A stretch of DNA of 64,000 nt, taken from Bacteroidota bacterium. GTDB lineage: Bacteria; Bacteroidota; Bacteroidia; 2-12-FULL-35-15. The notes under the pieces are model-generated. The model saw only the letters and a list, made by a program, of their open reading frames with translations, made no database searches and was not told the DNA's origin. Below are positions 7,968 through 16,060 of this stretch, in pieces (the first letter of the stretch is position 1; every line of letters begins with the position of its first letter). The translations under genes and the position numbers were made by a program. Location of the stretch: the NCBI GenBank assembly GCA_025963775.1, contig JAOQAD010000012.1, positions 124,001 to 188,000 on the forward strand. The letters run 5' to 3'.

Positions 7968-8903
7968 TCAGTCCTTATAAATACCAATAAAAAGGTCCTC
8001 TCCCGATCTTTTCATCGCACGGTACATGCCTTCCGAGTTAAAAGGCATTTCAATATTTCCGGCTGCATCAATTGCGATCAGTCCGCCTTCCCCGCCCAGC
8101 TTCACCAGTTTTTTCATTACAACAATGTCGCAGGCTTCTTTCAGTGAAAGCCCCTTGTATTCCATCAGGCAGGAAACATCATAAGCCACCACCGAGCGGA
8201 TAAAATATTCGCCGTGCCCCGTGCAGGAGATCGCGCAGGTTGCATTGTTCGCATAGGTTCCCGCTCCTATGATCGGGCTGTCCCCTACTCTTCCCCAGCG
8301 TTTGTTCGTCATGCCGCCGGTGGACGTTGCAGCTGCAATATTCCCGTGCACATCCAGCGCAACCGCACCCACCGTTCCGAATTTTTTTTCATCGCCGGGC
8401 GTGGTATGGTCAAGCACGATCTGCCCTTCTTCCCTTGCCACCAACAGCTGATCGTAACGGTGCTGCACAAAAAAGTATTCATCCGGCGCAAATTCAAGTC
8501 CCATGTCCTTTGCAAAATCTGCAGCGCCTGAGTTGGCAAGCAGCACATGCGCCGATTTTTCCATGATCGCTTTCGCAAGCAATACAGGATGCTTCAGGTT
8601 CCTGATGCCTGATACGGCACCTGCCATCAGCGTTTTCCCATCCATGATCGCCGCATCCATTTCATGCTTGCCTTCGTGATTGAACACAGAGCCTTTCCCT
8701 GCATTGAACAGCTCATTGTTCTCCATCAGCCGTACGCTCTCCGTGATCGCATCCAGCGCATTTCCGCCTTCTGCAAGGATCTTATCGCCAATTTCAATTG
8801 CTTCGCTGAGCGCTGATTTATAAGCTGCTTCCAGTTCAGGGGTGAGCCCGCTCCTCGTGATCGTTCCTGCTCCGCCATGTATTGCTATTGCATATTTTTT
8901 CAT
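7968..8903 (-). CDS. isoaspartyl peptidase / plant-type L-asparaginase
   Basis: A 311-residue Ntn-hydrolase of the IaaA/EcAIII family. It opens YAIAIHGGAGTI, and the autocleavage site is KFG|TVGAVALD with Thr177 as the new N-terminal nucleophile; TSTGGMTNK and GTGTY/GHGE-type substrate segments follow (here GAGTYA and CTGHGEYF). The family hydrolyses beta-aspartyl dipeptides and asparagine. In cyanophycin degradation an enzyme of this kind splits beta-Asp-Arg released by cyanophycinase into Asp and Arg. Its position between two cphA genes, on the opposite strand, supports that role. I place the start at 8903 (MKKYAIA...); the frame extends upstream to 9041 but that part is not family-like. 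Confidence 0.9.
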   Translation of the reverse strand: MKKYAIAIHGGAGTITRSGLTPELEAAYKSALSEAIEIGDKILAEGGNALDAITESVRLMENNELFNAGKGSVFNHEGKHEMDAAIMDGKTLMAGAVSGIRNLKHPVLLAKAIMEKSAHVLLANSGAADFAKDMGLEFAPDEYFFVQHRYDQLLVAREEGQIVLDHTTPGDEKKFGTVGAVALDVHGNIAAATSTGGMTNKRWGRVGDSPIIGAGTYANNATCAISCTGHGEYFIRSVVAYDVSCLMEYKGLSLKEACDIVVMKKLVKLGGEGGLIAIDAAGNIEMPFNSEGMYRAMKRSGEDLFIGIYKD

Positions 8904-9084
8904 AATCCTGTTTAATTGATCTTCCGCTAAATTATGCATTATTCCCTTAAAAAACGTGCTAAGCAAAGTATCCACGCTAATGAGATGCTGGGTATTTTTT
9001 TTCACAAAAATTCCTGCAGCTACTTTATAAAAAAGAGGCACGTTCTTTTATCTGTGACAAACACAACCTTAAAAACCTTATAAA

Positions 9085-9681
9085 ATGAAAACAAAAGCAG
9101 CTAACAAAAAAGCACCGGCAGAGTATGGCATTGAAGAATCAAAGCTTATGAAATTATTTGAAGACGAATTGAAAGACATTTACTGGGCAGAAAAAGCGCT
9201 GACCAAAGCATTGCCGAAGATGGTAAAGAATGCAACGAATGAAGAGCTCATTGCTGCACTGGAAAACCACCTGGAAGAAACAGAAGCACAGGTTGAAAAA
9301 CTGGAGCAGGTATTCGAATCCATCGGCAAAAAGGCACAGGCTAAAAAATGTGAAGCGATGGCAGGCCTTGTAAAGGAAGCGGAAGAGATCATGAAAGACA
9401 CCGACAAAGGTGCAATGCGTGATGCAGGCATTATTTCAGCAGGCCAGAAAGTAGAGCATTATGAAATTGCAACTTACGGCACTTTGCGCCAGTTTGCAAA
9501 AACACTGGGACTTGAGGATGCAGCAGGATTGCTGGAAGAGATCCTGAACGAAGAAAAAGCAGCAGATGAAAAATTAACTGAAGTTGCAGAAGCAACTATC
9601 AACATGCAGGCGGCAGAGGAACAAGAAGGAGAAGATGAAGAAGAAGCTCCTAAAGCAAAAAAAGCTGCGAAAAAAAAATAA
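9085..9681 (+). CDS. DUF892 ferritin-like protein (YciE/YciF family)
   Basis: A 198-residue helical protein. Residues about 15-175 form the DUF892 ferritin-like bundle, with LMKLFEDELKDIYWAEKAL, NHLEETEAQVEKLEQVF and GQKVEHYEIATYGTLR providing the Glu/His carboxylate pairs typical of a di-metal site. The C terminus is a low-complexity tail, first acidic (EEQEGEDEEEAPK) then basic (AKKAAKKK). E. coli relatives are stress-induced and of uncertain function. It stands inside the cyanophycin locus with its own terminator, so a stationary-phase or starvation role is plausible but not shown. Confidence 0.85.
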   Translation: MKTKAANKKAPAEYGIEESKLMKLFEDELKDIYWAEKALTKALPKMVKNATNEELIAALENHLEETEAQVEKLEQVFESIGKKAQAKKCEAMAGLVKEAEEIMKDTDKGAMRDAGIISAGQKVEHYEIATYGTLRQFAKTLGLEDAAGLLEEILNEEKAADEKLTEVAEATINMQAAEEQEGEDEEEAPKAKKAAKKK

Positions 9682-9688
9682 AGAATAG

Positions 9689-9722
9689 CGGGAGCAAATA
9701 GAAAAAATTTGCTCCCGATTCT
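9689..9722 (+). terminator. terminator of the DUF892 gene
   Basis: Perfect 11-bp stem cgggagcaaat/atttgctcccg (9689-9699 and 9707-9717), then a T-rich stretch. Confidence 0.85.
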
Positions 9723-9749
9723 TTCTTACACAAAAAAAACCAGAGCCCT

Positions 9750-12305
9750 ATGTTTGAGATTACTGAAACGAAAGTGATGCGGGGGCCCAATCAATGGTCA
9801 GATCAGCACACTCAGCTTATTGTATTAAAATTAAAGACAGGCAGCTCAGTAAAGGCCGGCCTGCTTAAAGAAATTAACGGGATGTTCCCGGAAGTGCATC
9901 CGAATGAATCGCCGGTAAATGAAATTGCCGAAGCATTCAGGATCATTGCCATTGGCCTGCAGCGCAGGGCCGGAATGAATGTGGAATTCGGCAGCATAGC
10001 GGCAACAGCGAAACCGGAAATTTTTCGTATACTCTTTTCCTACGAATATGAAGCTGCAGGAAAACATGCAGCTGCTTCGGCACTGAAGATGCTTGAAGCT
10101 ATTGCAACAGGTCAGCCTGCAGGCCTTGACGAATGTATCGAAGAGCTTCACGAGATCAGGTCGGATGAAGATATGGGCGCTACCACTTCTTTTATCCTCC
10201 ATGAAGCCATCAGCCGTGGCATTCCTTACAAGCGTTTTGACAATGGATCACTCATCACACTTGGCTACGGAAGAAAGCAGAAAAAAATGCGCACTGCCCT
10301 CGTGGATTCTACCAGCGGCATTGGCATAGAGCTGGCCGGCGACAAGGAAGAAACGAAAAAAATGCTGGAGGAAGCAAAGCTGCCGGTACCGAAAGGCGTG
10401 ATCGTTTATGATGAAGAAGAGCTGCTCAGCGAAATAAAGAACATGCAGTTCCCCCTGGTGACAAAACCGCTGGATGGTAATCACGGAAGGGGCGTTACAA
10501 CAGAGATCAACAGCATTGAAAAAGCGCTGCACGGGTTGAAGATCGCGCAGAAGATCTCAAAGGCCGTGATCGTGGAAGAGTTCATCCGCGGTGAGGACCA
10601 TCGTTTTCTCGTGATCAACTATAAGCTGGTAGCTGTTGCAAAACGCACACCAGCACATGTGAAAGGCGATGGCAAATCGACTGTTCAACAACTTATCGAT
10701 AATGAGAATGAACATCCTGACCGCGGCTCCAGCCAGGAACATCCGCTGGCACAGATAAAAGTGGATGACATTACGAAAAAGCTTCTTGCTGAAAAATCAT
10801 TAACACTTGAATCCATTCTGCCGGAAGGCGAAACAGTATACCTGAAAGAGATCGCGAACATCAGCGCAGGCGGCACTTCCACCGACGTTACCGATATTGT
10901 GCATCCTGAAAATATTTTCATGGCAGAGCACATCGCCAAACTGTTCAGCCTTAACATCTGCGGGATCGATATATTAACGACGGACGTGAGCGTTCCGCTG
11001 ACAAAACAAACAGGCGCCATCATTGAAGTGAATGCCGGCCCTGGGATCAGGATGCATACAAACCCAACCATCGGTATTCCACGCAATGTGGCCAAGCCGA
11101 TCATTGACATGCTGTTCCCCGATAACGACACGCGCATCCCATTGATCGCCATTACGGGCACAAACGGCAAGACCACCACTACCCGCTTAACGGCGCATAT
11201 TTTAAAAGAGACCGGCAAAACAGTCGGCTACACCACTACCGAAGGAATTTACATCGATGATCATATCATTGAGAATGGCGACTGCACAGGCTCACAAAGC
11301 GCACAAACCATCCTCTTCGATCCGACCGTTGATATCGCGGTGCTTGAATGTGCCCGTGGCGGGATCATCCGTGCAGGGCTCGGCTTCGACAGCTGCGACA
11401 TCAGCATCGTGACGAATGTTTCTGATGACCATCTCGGAACAAAAGATATTGAAACGCTGGAGGAGCTTGCAAAGGTGAAGCTGGTTGTTGCCAAAAGCAC
11501 GAAGAAGGATGGCTATGCTATCCTCAATGCCGATGATGACCTTGTGTACGACATGCAGCAATATACCAACTGCAAGATCGCGCTGTTCAGCATGGATGAG
11601 AACAGCCCCCGCATCAAAGCACATTGTGAAAGCGGCGGGGTTGCTGCAGTGATCGGGGAAGGTTATCTCACCGTTTATAACGGAGAGTGGAAAACAAGGA
11701 TCGCACCGATCGAAAGCATTCCCTTAAGCTTTGAAGGAAGAGCAGAGTTTATGATCCAGAACATATTGGCAGCAACACTGGCAGCCATGCTGCAAACAGG
11801 ATTCAATTCCGAAGTGGTGAGAAAAGGATTATTATCATTCATTCCTTCACCTGAAAAAACTCCCGGAAGGCTGAACATTTTCAAATTCAAAAATTTCGAT
11901 TTCATCATCGATTACGCACATAACAAAAGCGGCTTTATCGAGCTGAAAAAATTTCTGGACAAAACGGATGCTTCCGAAAAAACAGGGATCATCGCAGCAA
12001 CGGGCGACCGCAGGGATGAGGACATCCGCAATCTCGGGCGCTATGCCGCACAGATGTTCGACAACATCATCATCCGCCACGACACTGACCTGAGAGGCCG
12101 CCCGGAGGCAGAACATTCAAAGCTCCTGATCGAAGGCATCGAAGAGATCAGTAAAGAAATCCCTGTAAAGGTGATCCCGGATGAAAAGGAAGCGATCAGC
12201 TATGCGATCGCAAAAGCAAAGAAAGGATCGATGATCCTGGCATGCGCCGACGATGTGCATGCAACCATTGCCTTTGTATCGGAAACAAAATCACGTGAAC
12301 ACTAA
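9750..12305 (+). CDS. cyanophycin synthetase paralogue (second copy, HxxEH lost)
   Basis: An 851-residue paralogue of the protein at 5244, alignable end to end. ATP-grasp (about 185-460) keeps DGNHGRG at 242-248 and EVNAGPGIRMH. The Mur-ligase half keeps the P-loop GTNGKTTTTR at 470 onward, LECARGGIIR, and DYAHNKSG. Both ligase sites therefore look intact. The N domain is about 18 residues shorter, lacks the HRCSEG..GGF segment, and has EAFRI (61-65) where the first copy has HVVEH. Tandem or near-tandem cphA pairs are known from Burkholderiales (cphA/cphA'). The cyanophycinase gene begins 9 bases after its stop, so the two are almost certainly co-transcribed. Whether it works alone or with the first copy cannot be told from sequence. 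Confidence 0.93.
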   Translation: MFEITETKVMRGPNQWSDQHTQLIVLKLKTGSSVKAGLLKEINGMFPEVHPNESPVNEIAEAFRIIAIGLQRRAGMNVEFGSIAATAKPEIFRILFSYEYEAAGKHAAASALKMLEAIATGQPAGLDECIEELHEIRSDEDMGATTSFILHEAISRGIPYKRFDNGSLITLGYGRKQKKMRTALVDSTSGIGIELAGDKEETKKMLEEAKLPVPKGVIVYDEEELLSEIKNMQFPLVTKPLDGNHGRGVTTEINSIEKALHGLKIAQKISKAVIVEEFIRGEDHRFLVINYKLVAVAKRTPAHVKGDGKSTVQQLIDNENEHPDRGSSQEHPLAQIKVDDITKKLLAEKSLTLESILPEGETVYLKEIANISAGGTSTDVTDIVHPENIFMAEHIAKLFSLNICGIDILTTDVSVPLTKQTGAIIEVNAGPGIRMHTNPTIGIPRNVAKPIIDMLFPDNDTRIPLIAITGTNGKTTTTRLTAHILKETGKTVGYTTTEGIYIDDHIIENGDCTGSQSAQTILFDPTVDIAVLECARGGIIRAGLGFDSCDISIVTNVSDDHLGTKDIETLEELAKVKLVVAKSTKKDGYAILNADDDLVYDMQQYTNCKIALFSMDENSPRIKAHCESGGVAAVIGEGYLTVYNGEWKTRIAPIESIPLSFEGRAEFMIQNILAATLAAMLQTGFNSEVVRKGLLSFIPSPEKTPGRLNIFKFKNFDFIIDYAHNKSGFIELKKFLDKTDASEKTGIIAATGDRRDEDIRNLGRYAAQMFDNIIIRHDTDLRGRPEAEHSKLLIEGIEEISKEIPVKVIPDEKEAISYAIAKAKKGSMILACADDVHATIAFVSETKSREH

Positions 12306-12314
12306 AATTTATTT

Positions 12315-13256
12315 ATGTTACAGCAAATACCCAAAGGGACATTATTAGTAATTGGCGGAGCGGAGGACAGGAGCGACAAGAGCGGGCTTACCCGGAACAG
12401 GGAATATGAGCGTTTCGAGATCCTCAGCGAGCTGCTGCCGAAAAAGAACCATAACAGGAGAAAACAGATCGAGATCATTACCACGGCATCAAATGTACCC
12501 ATTGAGATCAACGAGCTTTACCGGGAAACGTTTAAAAAGATCGGTTTCAAGCAGATCGGCTTTATTAACATGAGCAATAATCTTGAAGCGGATAATCCTA
12601 AATATGTAAAGCGCATTAAGGATGCCCATGCTGTTTTTTTCTCGGGCGGCGATCAGTTCCGCCTCTCGACCATCCTCGGCAGTTCCGATGTGGTTGAAAA
12701 GGTGCGCGAAAAATACATGAAGGACAAAGATTTTATTTTAGCAGGGACGAGCGCCGGGGCAATGGCCATGTCGGGGCTGATGCTTTATGAAGGCGAGAAC
12801 AACGAGGCCATGCTCAGCCAGACCGTGAAATTCAGCTCGGGCCTGGGCTTTATCCAGGGCTGCATCATCGACACACATTTTATTAAAAGGGGAAGGTTCG
12901 GAAGGCTTGCGCAATCCATTGTGATGAACCCTTCCTGCATCGGCATCGGGCTGGGCGAAGATACTGCGCTCATCATTAAACGCGGAAGCATAGCAGAATG
13001 CAAAGGCTCCGGAATGGTGATCATCATTGATGGCAAAGATGTAGGGCATACGAACATTGCGTATGCTGCTCCCGATGTGCCATTGTGCATCGAAAACCTG
13101 AGAGTGCATATTCTTTCGAAGGGAAATGGCTATGACTTCAGGGAGCGAAAATTCATGCCGTCTAAAAGGGATATCAAGGCTGAACGCCTTACAAGGCCGC
13201 CGGCAAAAAAGACAATGACGAAAAAAGCCAGGAAAACAGTTTCCAAAAAAGCCTGA
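12315..13256 (+). CDS. cphB: cyanophycinase
   Basis: A 313-residue S51-type serine peptidase that cuts cyanophycin into beta-Asp-Arg dipeptides. The core is complete: LLVIGGAEDR at the start, SGGDQFR (110-116), nucleophile Ser146 in GTSAGAM, and the histidine at about 188 in IDTHFIKRGR. There is no signal peptide, so it should act on the organism's own cytoplasmic polymer, unlike secreted CphE enzymes. The last ~20 residues form a Lys/Ala/Thr-rich basic tail (AKKTMTKKARKTVSKKA) absent from the minimal catalytic fold. Nine bases separate it from the upstream synthetase. Synthesis and breakdown enzymes are thus in one operon. Confidence 0.95.
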   Translation: MLQQIPKGTLLVIGGAEDRSDKSGLTRNREYERFEILSELLPKKNHNRRKQIEIITTASNVPIEINELYRETFKKIGFKQIGFINMSNNLEADNPKYVKRIKDAHAVFFSGGDQFRLSTILGSSDVVEKVREKYMKDKDFILAGTSAGAMAMSGLMLYEGENNEAMLSQTVKFSSGLGFIQGCIIDTHFIKRGRFGRLAQSIVMNPSCIGIGLGEDTALIIKRGSIAECKGSGMVIIIDGKDVGHTNIAYAAPDVPLCIENLRVHILSKGNGYDFRERKFMPSKRDIKAERLTRPPAKKTMTKKARKTVSKKA

Positions 13257-13335
13257 GCCGGGGCGCTTATTGCCCATTTCCGGCAGTTTATTCTGGTACA
13301 AGGTTTTATTTACAGAAATAGCTTTATTTATAAAA

Positions 13336-13599
13336 ATGGAAACAACAACCCAACAAAAAAACACATTTATGGAAACACTTATATTAAAAATGATGCTCTC
13401 CTGGGCAATACTGATCATTGGCTTTGTAGCGCTGTTTGCAGGATGCAACAGTACACCCAATCCAAACGCTGCCGGCAATGGCTACAGCTCAGATGTTGCA
13501 GATGATTCGGTAACGCCTGCCGTTCCTGATAACACACGCACCGATGGCATCAGGCAAAAGAGCATGGCAGACACTGCCGCTGCGCATAAAACAAACTAA
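13336..13599 (+). CDS. small lipoprotein, unknown function
   Basis: An 87-residue protein starting at the ATG at 13336; an in-frame ATG at 13369 is the alternative start. A hydrophobic segment LSWAILIIGFVALFAGC ends in a lipobox with Cys, so the mature part should be lipid-anchored. The remaining ~50 residues are Asn/Asp/Thr/Ala-rich and probably disordered. No family is recognised. It follows cphB by 79 bases and ends at a bidirectional terminator. Confidence 0.65.
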   Translation: METTTQQKNTFMETLILKMMLSWAILIIGFVALFAGCNSTPNPNAAGNGYSSDVADDSVTPAVPDNTRTDGIRQKSMADTAAAHKTN

Positions 13600-13618
13600 G
13601 TTACTAAACGATCTAAAA

Positions 13619-13648
13619 CAAAAAATGCCGCTTAATGCGGCATTTTTA
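13619..13648. terminator. bidirectional terminator
   Basis: Perfect 11-bp stem aaaaatgccgc/gcggcattttt (13621-13631 and 13637-13647) with A and T tracts on both sides. It serves the lipoprotein gene and the convergent wrbA gene. Confidence 0.85.
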
Positions 13649-13651
13649 TTT

Positions 13652-14263
13652 TCATTCTTTTCCTTTTTTGATCCAGCCTGCAACCTGCACCACGCGCTTT
13701 GCCTGGTGCATCACGGCATCCTTCACATCTTCCTTCATCTTTCCTTTTTCATCCACCGAAACGCTGGTGCCATAAGGGTTTCCACCTGCTGCAAATGTTA
13801 CGGGATCGGTATAGCCCGGTGCAACAACAATTGCGCCCCAGTGGTACATGGTGGTATACAAGGCCAGCACCGTCGCTTCCTGTCCGCCGTGAGGGTTCAT
13901 CGCACTCGACATGGCGCTCACTACCTTGTTCGTTAATTTCCCTTGCTGCCAGAGCCCTCCTGTTGAATCAAGGAATTGCTTCATCTGCGCAGGCAGGTTC
14001 CCGTAACGTGTCGGCATCGAAAAGATGATCGCATCCGCCCAGTCGAGGTCATCCGCCTTTGCTTCCGCAACATCTTTTGTTTTTTCTGCATTTGCCTTCC
14101 AGCCGGGGTTTCCATCGATCGCTTCCTTCGGTGCAAGCTCTTTCACCTTTACGGTCTTTACTTCTGCGCCTTCCTTCTCAGCGCTTTCTGCAGCCCATTG
14201 TGCGAGCTGGTAATTGGTGCCGGTAGAGCTGTAATACACTACCAGCAATTTTAGTTTTGTCAT
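13652..14263 (-). CDS. wrbA: NAD(P)H:quinone oxidoreductase WrbA
   Basis: A 203-residue flavodoxin-fold protein. The FMN phosphate loop is YYSSTGTNYQLA (residues 10-21) and the second FMN contact is SMPTRYGNLPAQMKQFLD, both diagnostic for WrbA. AMNPHGGQE, YHWGAIVVAPGY and GNPYGTSV follow in order as in WrbA proteins. The family reduces quinones with two electrons, avoiding semiquinones, and is often under stationary-phase control. The acidic protein gene lies 11 bases upstream on the same strand, so they probably form an operon. Confidence 0.95.
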   Translation of the reverse strand: MTKLKLLVVYYSSTGTNYQLAQWAAESAEKEGAEVKTVKVKELAPKEAIDGNPGWKANAEKTKDVAEAKADDLDWADAIIFSMPTRYGNLPAQMKQFLDSTGGLWQQGKLTNKVVSAMSSAMNPHGGQEATVLALYTTMYHWGAIVVAPGYTDPVTFAAGGNPYGTSVSVDEKGKMKEDVKDAVMHQAKRVVQVAGWIKKGKE

Positions 14264-14274
14264 ATCAGTCCGTT

Positions 14275-14634
14275 TTAAATGTTATTGGTTTCTTCCAGAT
14301 TGTCATGCGCATCGCCTCCGATGCTGTAGGAGTTGTTCTCCTCATCCTCCGATCCTTTCTTCTCCTGTACATCATCCAGCTCTGCACCGGGAACGTCAAG
14401 GTCCTTGCCTGTAAAATCAACAGGATGCACCCTGTGCTTCAGGTCTTCGTCATCGCCCATGTCCATGCTCAGGTCTTTCGGGCCCAGTGCCTCCAGGTCT
14501 TCTTTTGTAACGTCGGCATCGTTGCCAGGGACCAGCTCTATTTTATCCAGTTCAGGCATCTTGTTTTTCGCATCTTCCGGCATGCTGCCATCAGCAGATG
14601 AATTTTCCGCTTTGTTGTTTTTCTCGTTTTTCAT
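14275..14634 (-). CDS. acidic conserved hypothetical protein
   Basis: A 119-residue, highly acidic and probably disordered protein with no signal peptide. It contains PELDKIELVPGNDADVTKE, ALGPKDLSMDMGDDED and DFTGKDLDVPGAELDD, which I recall as a conserved Sphingobacteriia/Chitinophagia hypothetical family. It lies 11 bases upstream of wrbA on the same strand. Function is unknown; stress association is only inferred from neighbours. Confidence 0.75.
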   Translation of the reverse strand: MKNEKNNKAENSSADGSMPEDAKNKMPELDKIELVPGNDADVTKEDLEALGPKDLSMDMGDDEDLKHRVHPVDFTGKDLDVPGAELDDVQEKKGSEDEENNSYSIGGDAHDNLEETNNI

Positions 14635-14699
14635 ATTGAACTATTTAGGTGTGATTTAATTTATTGGGTTATAAATAAAAGCGGGTAAAATACATGCCA

Positions 14700-15509
14700 T
14701 TAGCCGGAGAAGCTGTAATCCGCTTCACGCAATTTTTCAAACACAGCGAGCATGATCTCCGATTTTTTTTCAGAGAAGGAAAATTTGAAATTCACCGTAT
14801 CGAACCAGAAAACAACCGTCACTTTTACCTTGTCGCCGTTCAACGCTTCCGCGATCACCTTCACCGGCTTTTCGGGAGTCTGCAATATATGGTCAAAGGA
14901 ATGCATCGTATCCCTGATCAGCTGTATGGCTTTGGGCGCATCGCCTGTAGCAATGTTAATGCTGAATGTCTGGCTGAGCTCATTGATGTCCTTATACCTT
15001 GAAAGCGGGTTTTTGATGATCATGGAATTAGGAATAAGGATGATCTTCCCTTCATCGGATTCCACGGTGGTTTGCCTCAGCGTCATGTCCCTCACGATAC
15101 CTTTCACTTCCTCGCATTCGATGAGGCTGCCCACATGGTAAGGCCTGCTAAAGGCAAGGATCAGCCCCGCCAGGAAATTTTCGCCGATATCCTTCAGCGC
15201 AAAGCCGACCACAAATGTGGTGATGCCTGCACCGGCGAGGATCTTATTCGAAATGGTTCCAAGGCCCAGGATGCCAAGCGCCAGCACAGTGCCAAGGATA
15301 AAAAAAACAGCCCACACGATCTTGCCGATAAAATTTGCGATGAGCGGATCCTTTGTCCTCCGCAATGAATATTTTGAAACGATCTTCGACAGGAAATTAG
15401 CGATGAACAGGGCTGCTATAAAACAGGCGATCCCGCCGATCAAAGCAGGCAGGTAGGCAATAAAGCCATGAAGTGAAAGATGGAATGTCTGCAGGAATTT
15501 ATCGAACAT
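14700..15509 (-). CDS. small-conductance mechanosensitive channel, MscS family
   Basis: A 269-residue inner-membrane protein. Three membrane segments (about 15-40, 60-85 and 90-120) precede the MscS core. TM3 carries LAGAGITTFVVGFALKDIG with the Gly/Ala packing pattern of the pore helix. The beta domain follows with LIECEEVKGIVRDMTLRQT and LIPNSMIIKNPLSRY, then a C-terminal alpha/beta domain. MscS channels open on membrane tension and release solutes during hypo-osmotic shock. It is monocistronic, with a hairpin at 15554 upstream. Confidence 0.93.
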   Translation of the reverse strand: MFDKFLQTFHLSLHGFIAYLPALIGGIACFIAALFIANFLSKIVSKYSLRRTKDPLIANFIGKIVWAVFFILGTVLALGILGLGTISNKILAGAGITTFVVGFALKDIGENFLAGLILAFSRPYHVGSLIECEEVKGIVRDMTLRQTTVESDEGKIILIPNSMIIKNPLSRYKDINELSQTFSINIATGDAPKAIQLIRDTMHSFDHILQTPEKPVKVIAEALNGDKVKVTVVFWFDTVNFKFSFSEKKSEIMLAVFEKLREADYSFSG

Positions 15510-15553
15510 AAAAATTAAGGATCATTAAATAATTACGAAGCAGCACCGCGTAA

Positions 15554-15583
15554 AAAAAGGCTTCTTAAAGGAAGCCTTTTTGA
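15554..15583. terminator. terminator-like hairpin
   Basis: Perfect 11-bp stem aaaaaggcttc/gaagccttttt (15554-15564 and 15571-15581) between the divergent mscS-like and SemiSWEET genes. No gene obviously ends here, so it may be a transcriptional insulator or a remnant. Confidence 0.6.
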
Positions 15584-15762
15584 GATTTTTATTTCCTTGC
15601 CACTATTACATCTCAGGCAATATGGCTGTATGAATATCTCTTGCCTTATTGATTGAAAATCCTGTGCCAACCATTTTTTTCAATGATTTAGGGGAGATCC
15701 CGGAAAAATAATTCACAACCGGCAAAACAGTCAACCGGGTATATTTCTTTAATGCCCGGCGT

Positions 15763-16035
15763 ATGATCTTAGCCACACTAAATCCGTATATCATCGGAAC
15801 TGCCGCCGGAGTTTTTACGGCAGCTTCCATGCTTCCGCAATTAGTTAAGATCATCAAAGAAAAAGAAGCAGGCGACATTTCCATTCCCATGGTGCTGATC
15901 CTTCTTACAGGGCTCAGCCTTTGGATCTGCTATGGCTTTATGAAGGATGACTGGGCGATCATCCTCACCAATATTTTTTCACTGCTGGTGAATCTCGCGA
16001 TGCTTTTTTTCGGGATTAAATATAAAGACCACTGA
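15763..16035 (+). CDS. SemiSWEET/PQ-loop sugar transporter
   Basis: A 90-residue protein with three membrane helices, the exact size of bacterial SemiSWEETs. The PQ motif is AASMLPQLVKIIKEKEAGDIS (residues 20-40); the later helices hold LLTGLSLWICYGFM and NIFSLLVNLAMLFFG. SemiSWEETs dimerise and transport small sugars down their gradient through the inner membrane. The substrate cannot be read from sequence. Confidence 0.92.
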   Translation: MILATLNPYIIGTAAGVFTAASMLPQLVKIIKEKEAGDISIPMVLILLTGLSLWICYGFMKDDWAIILTNIFSLLVNLAMLFFGIKYKDH

Positions 16036-16060
16036 TTACTATGGTTAAGTGTGTGTGCGG

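Noticed and set aside
15606-15890. 94-codon minus-strand frame overlapping the SemiSWEET gene start
   Set aside because: Overlaps a confident gene; composition is ordinary shadow sequence, and no domain is recognised.
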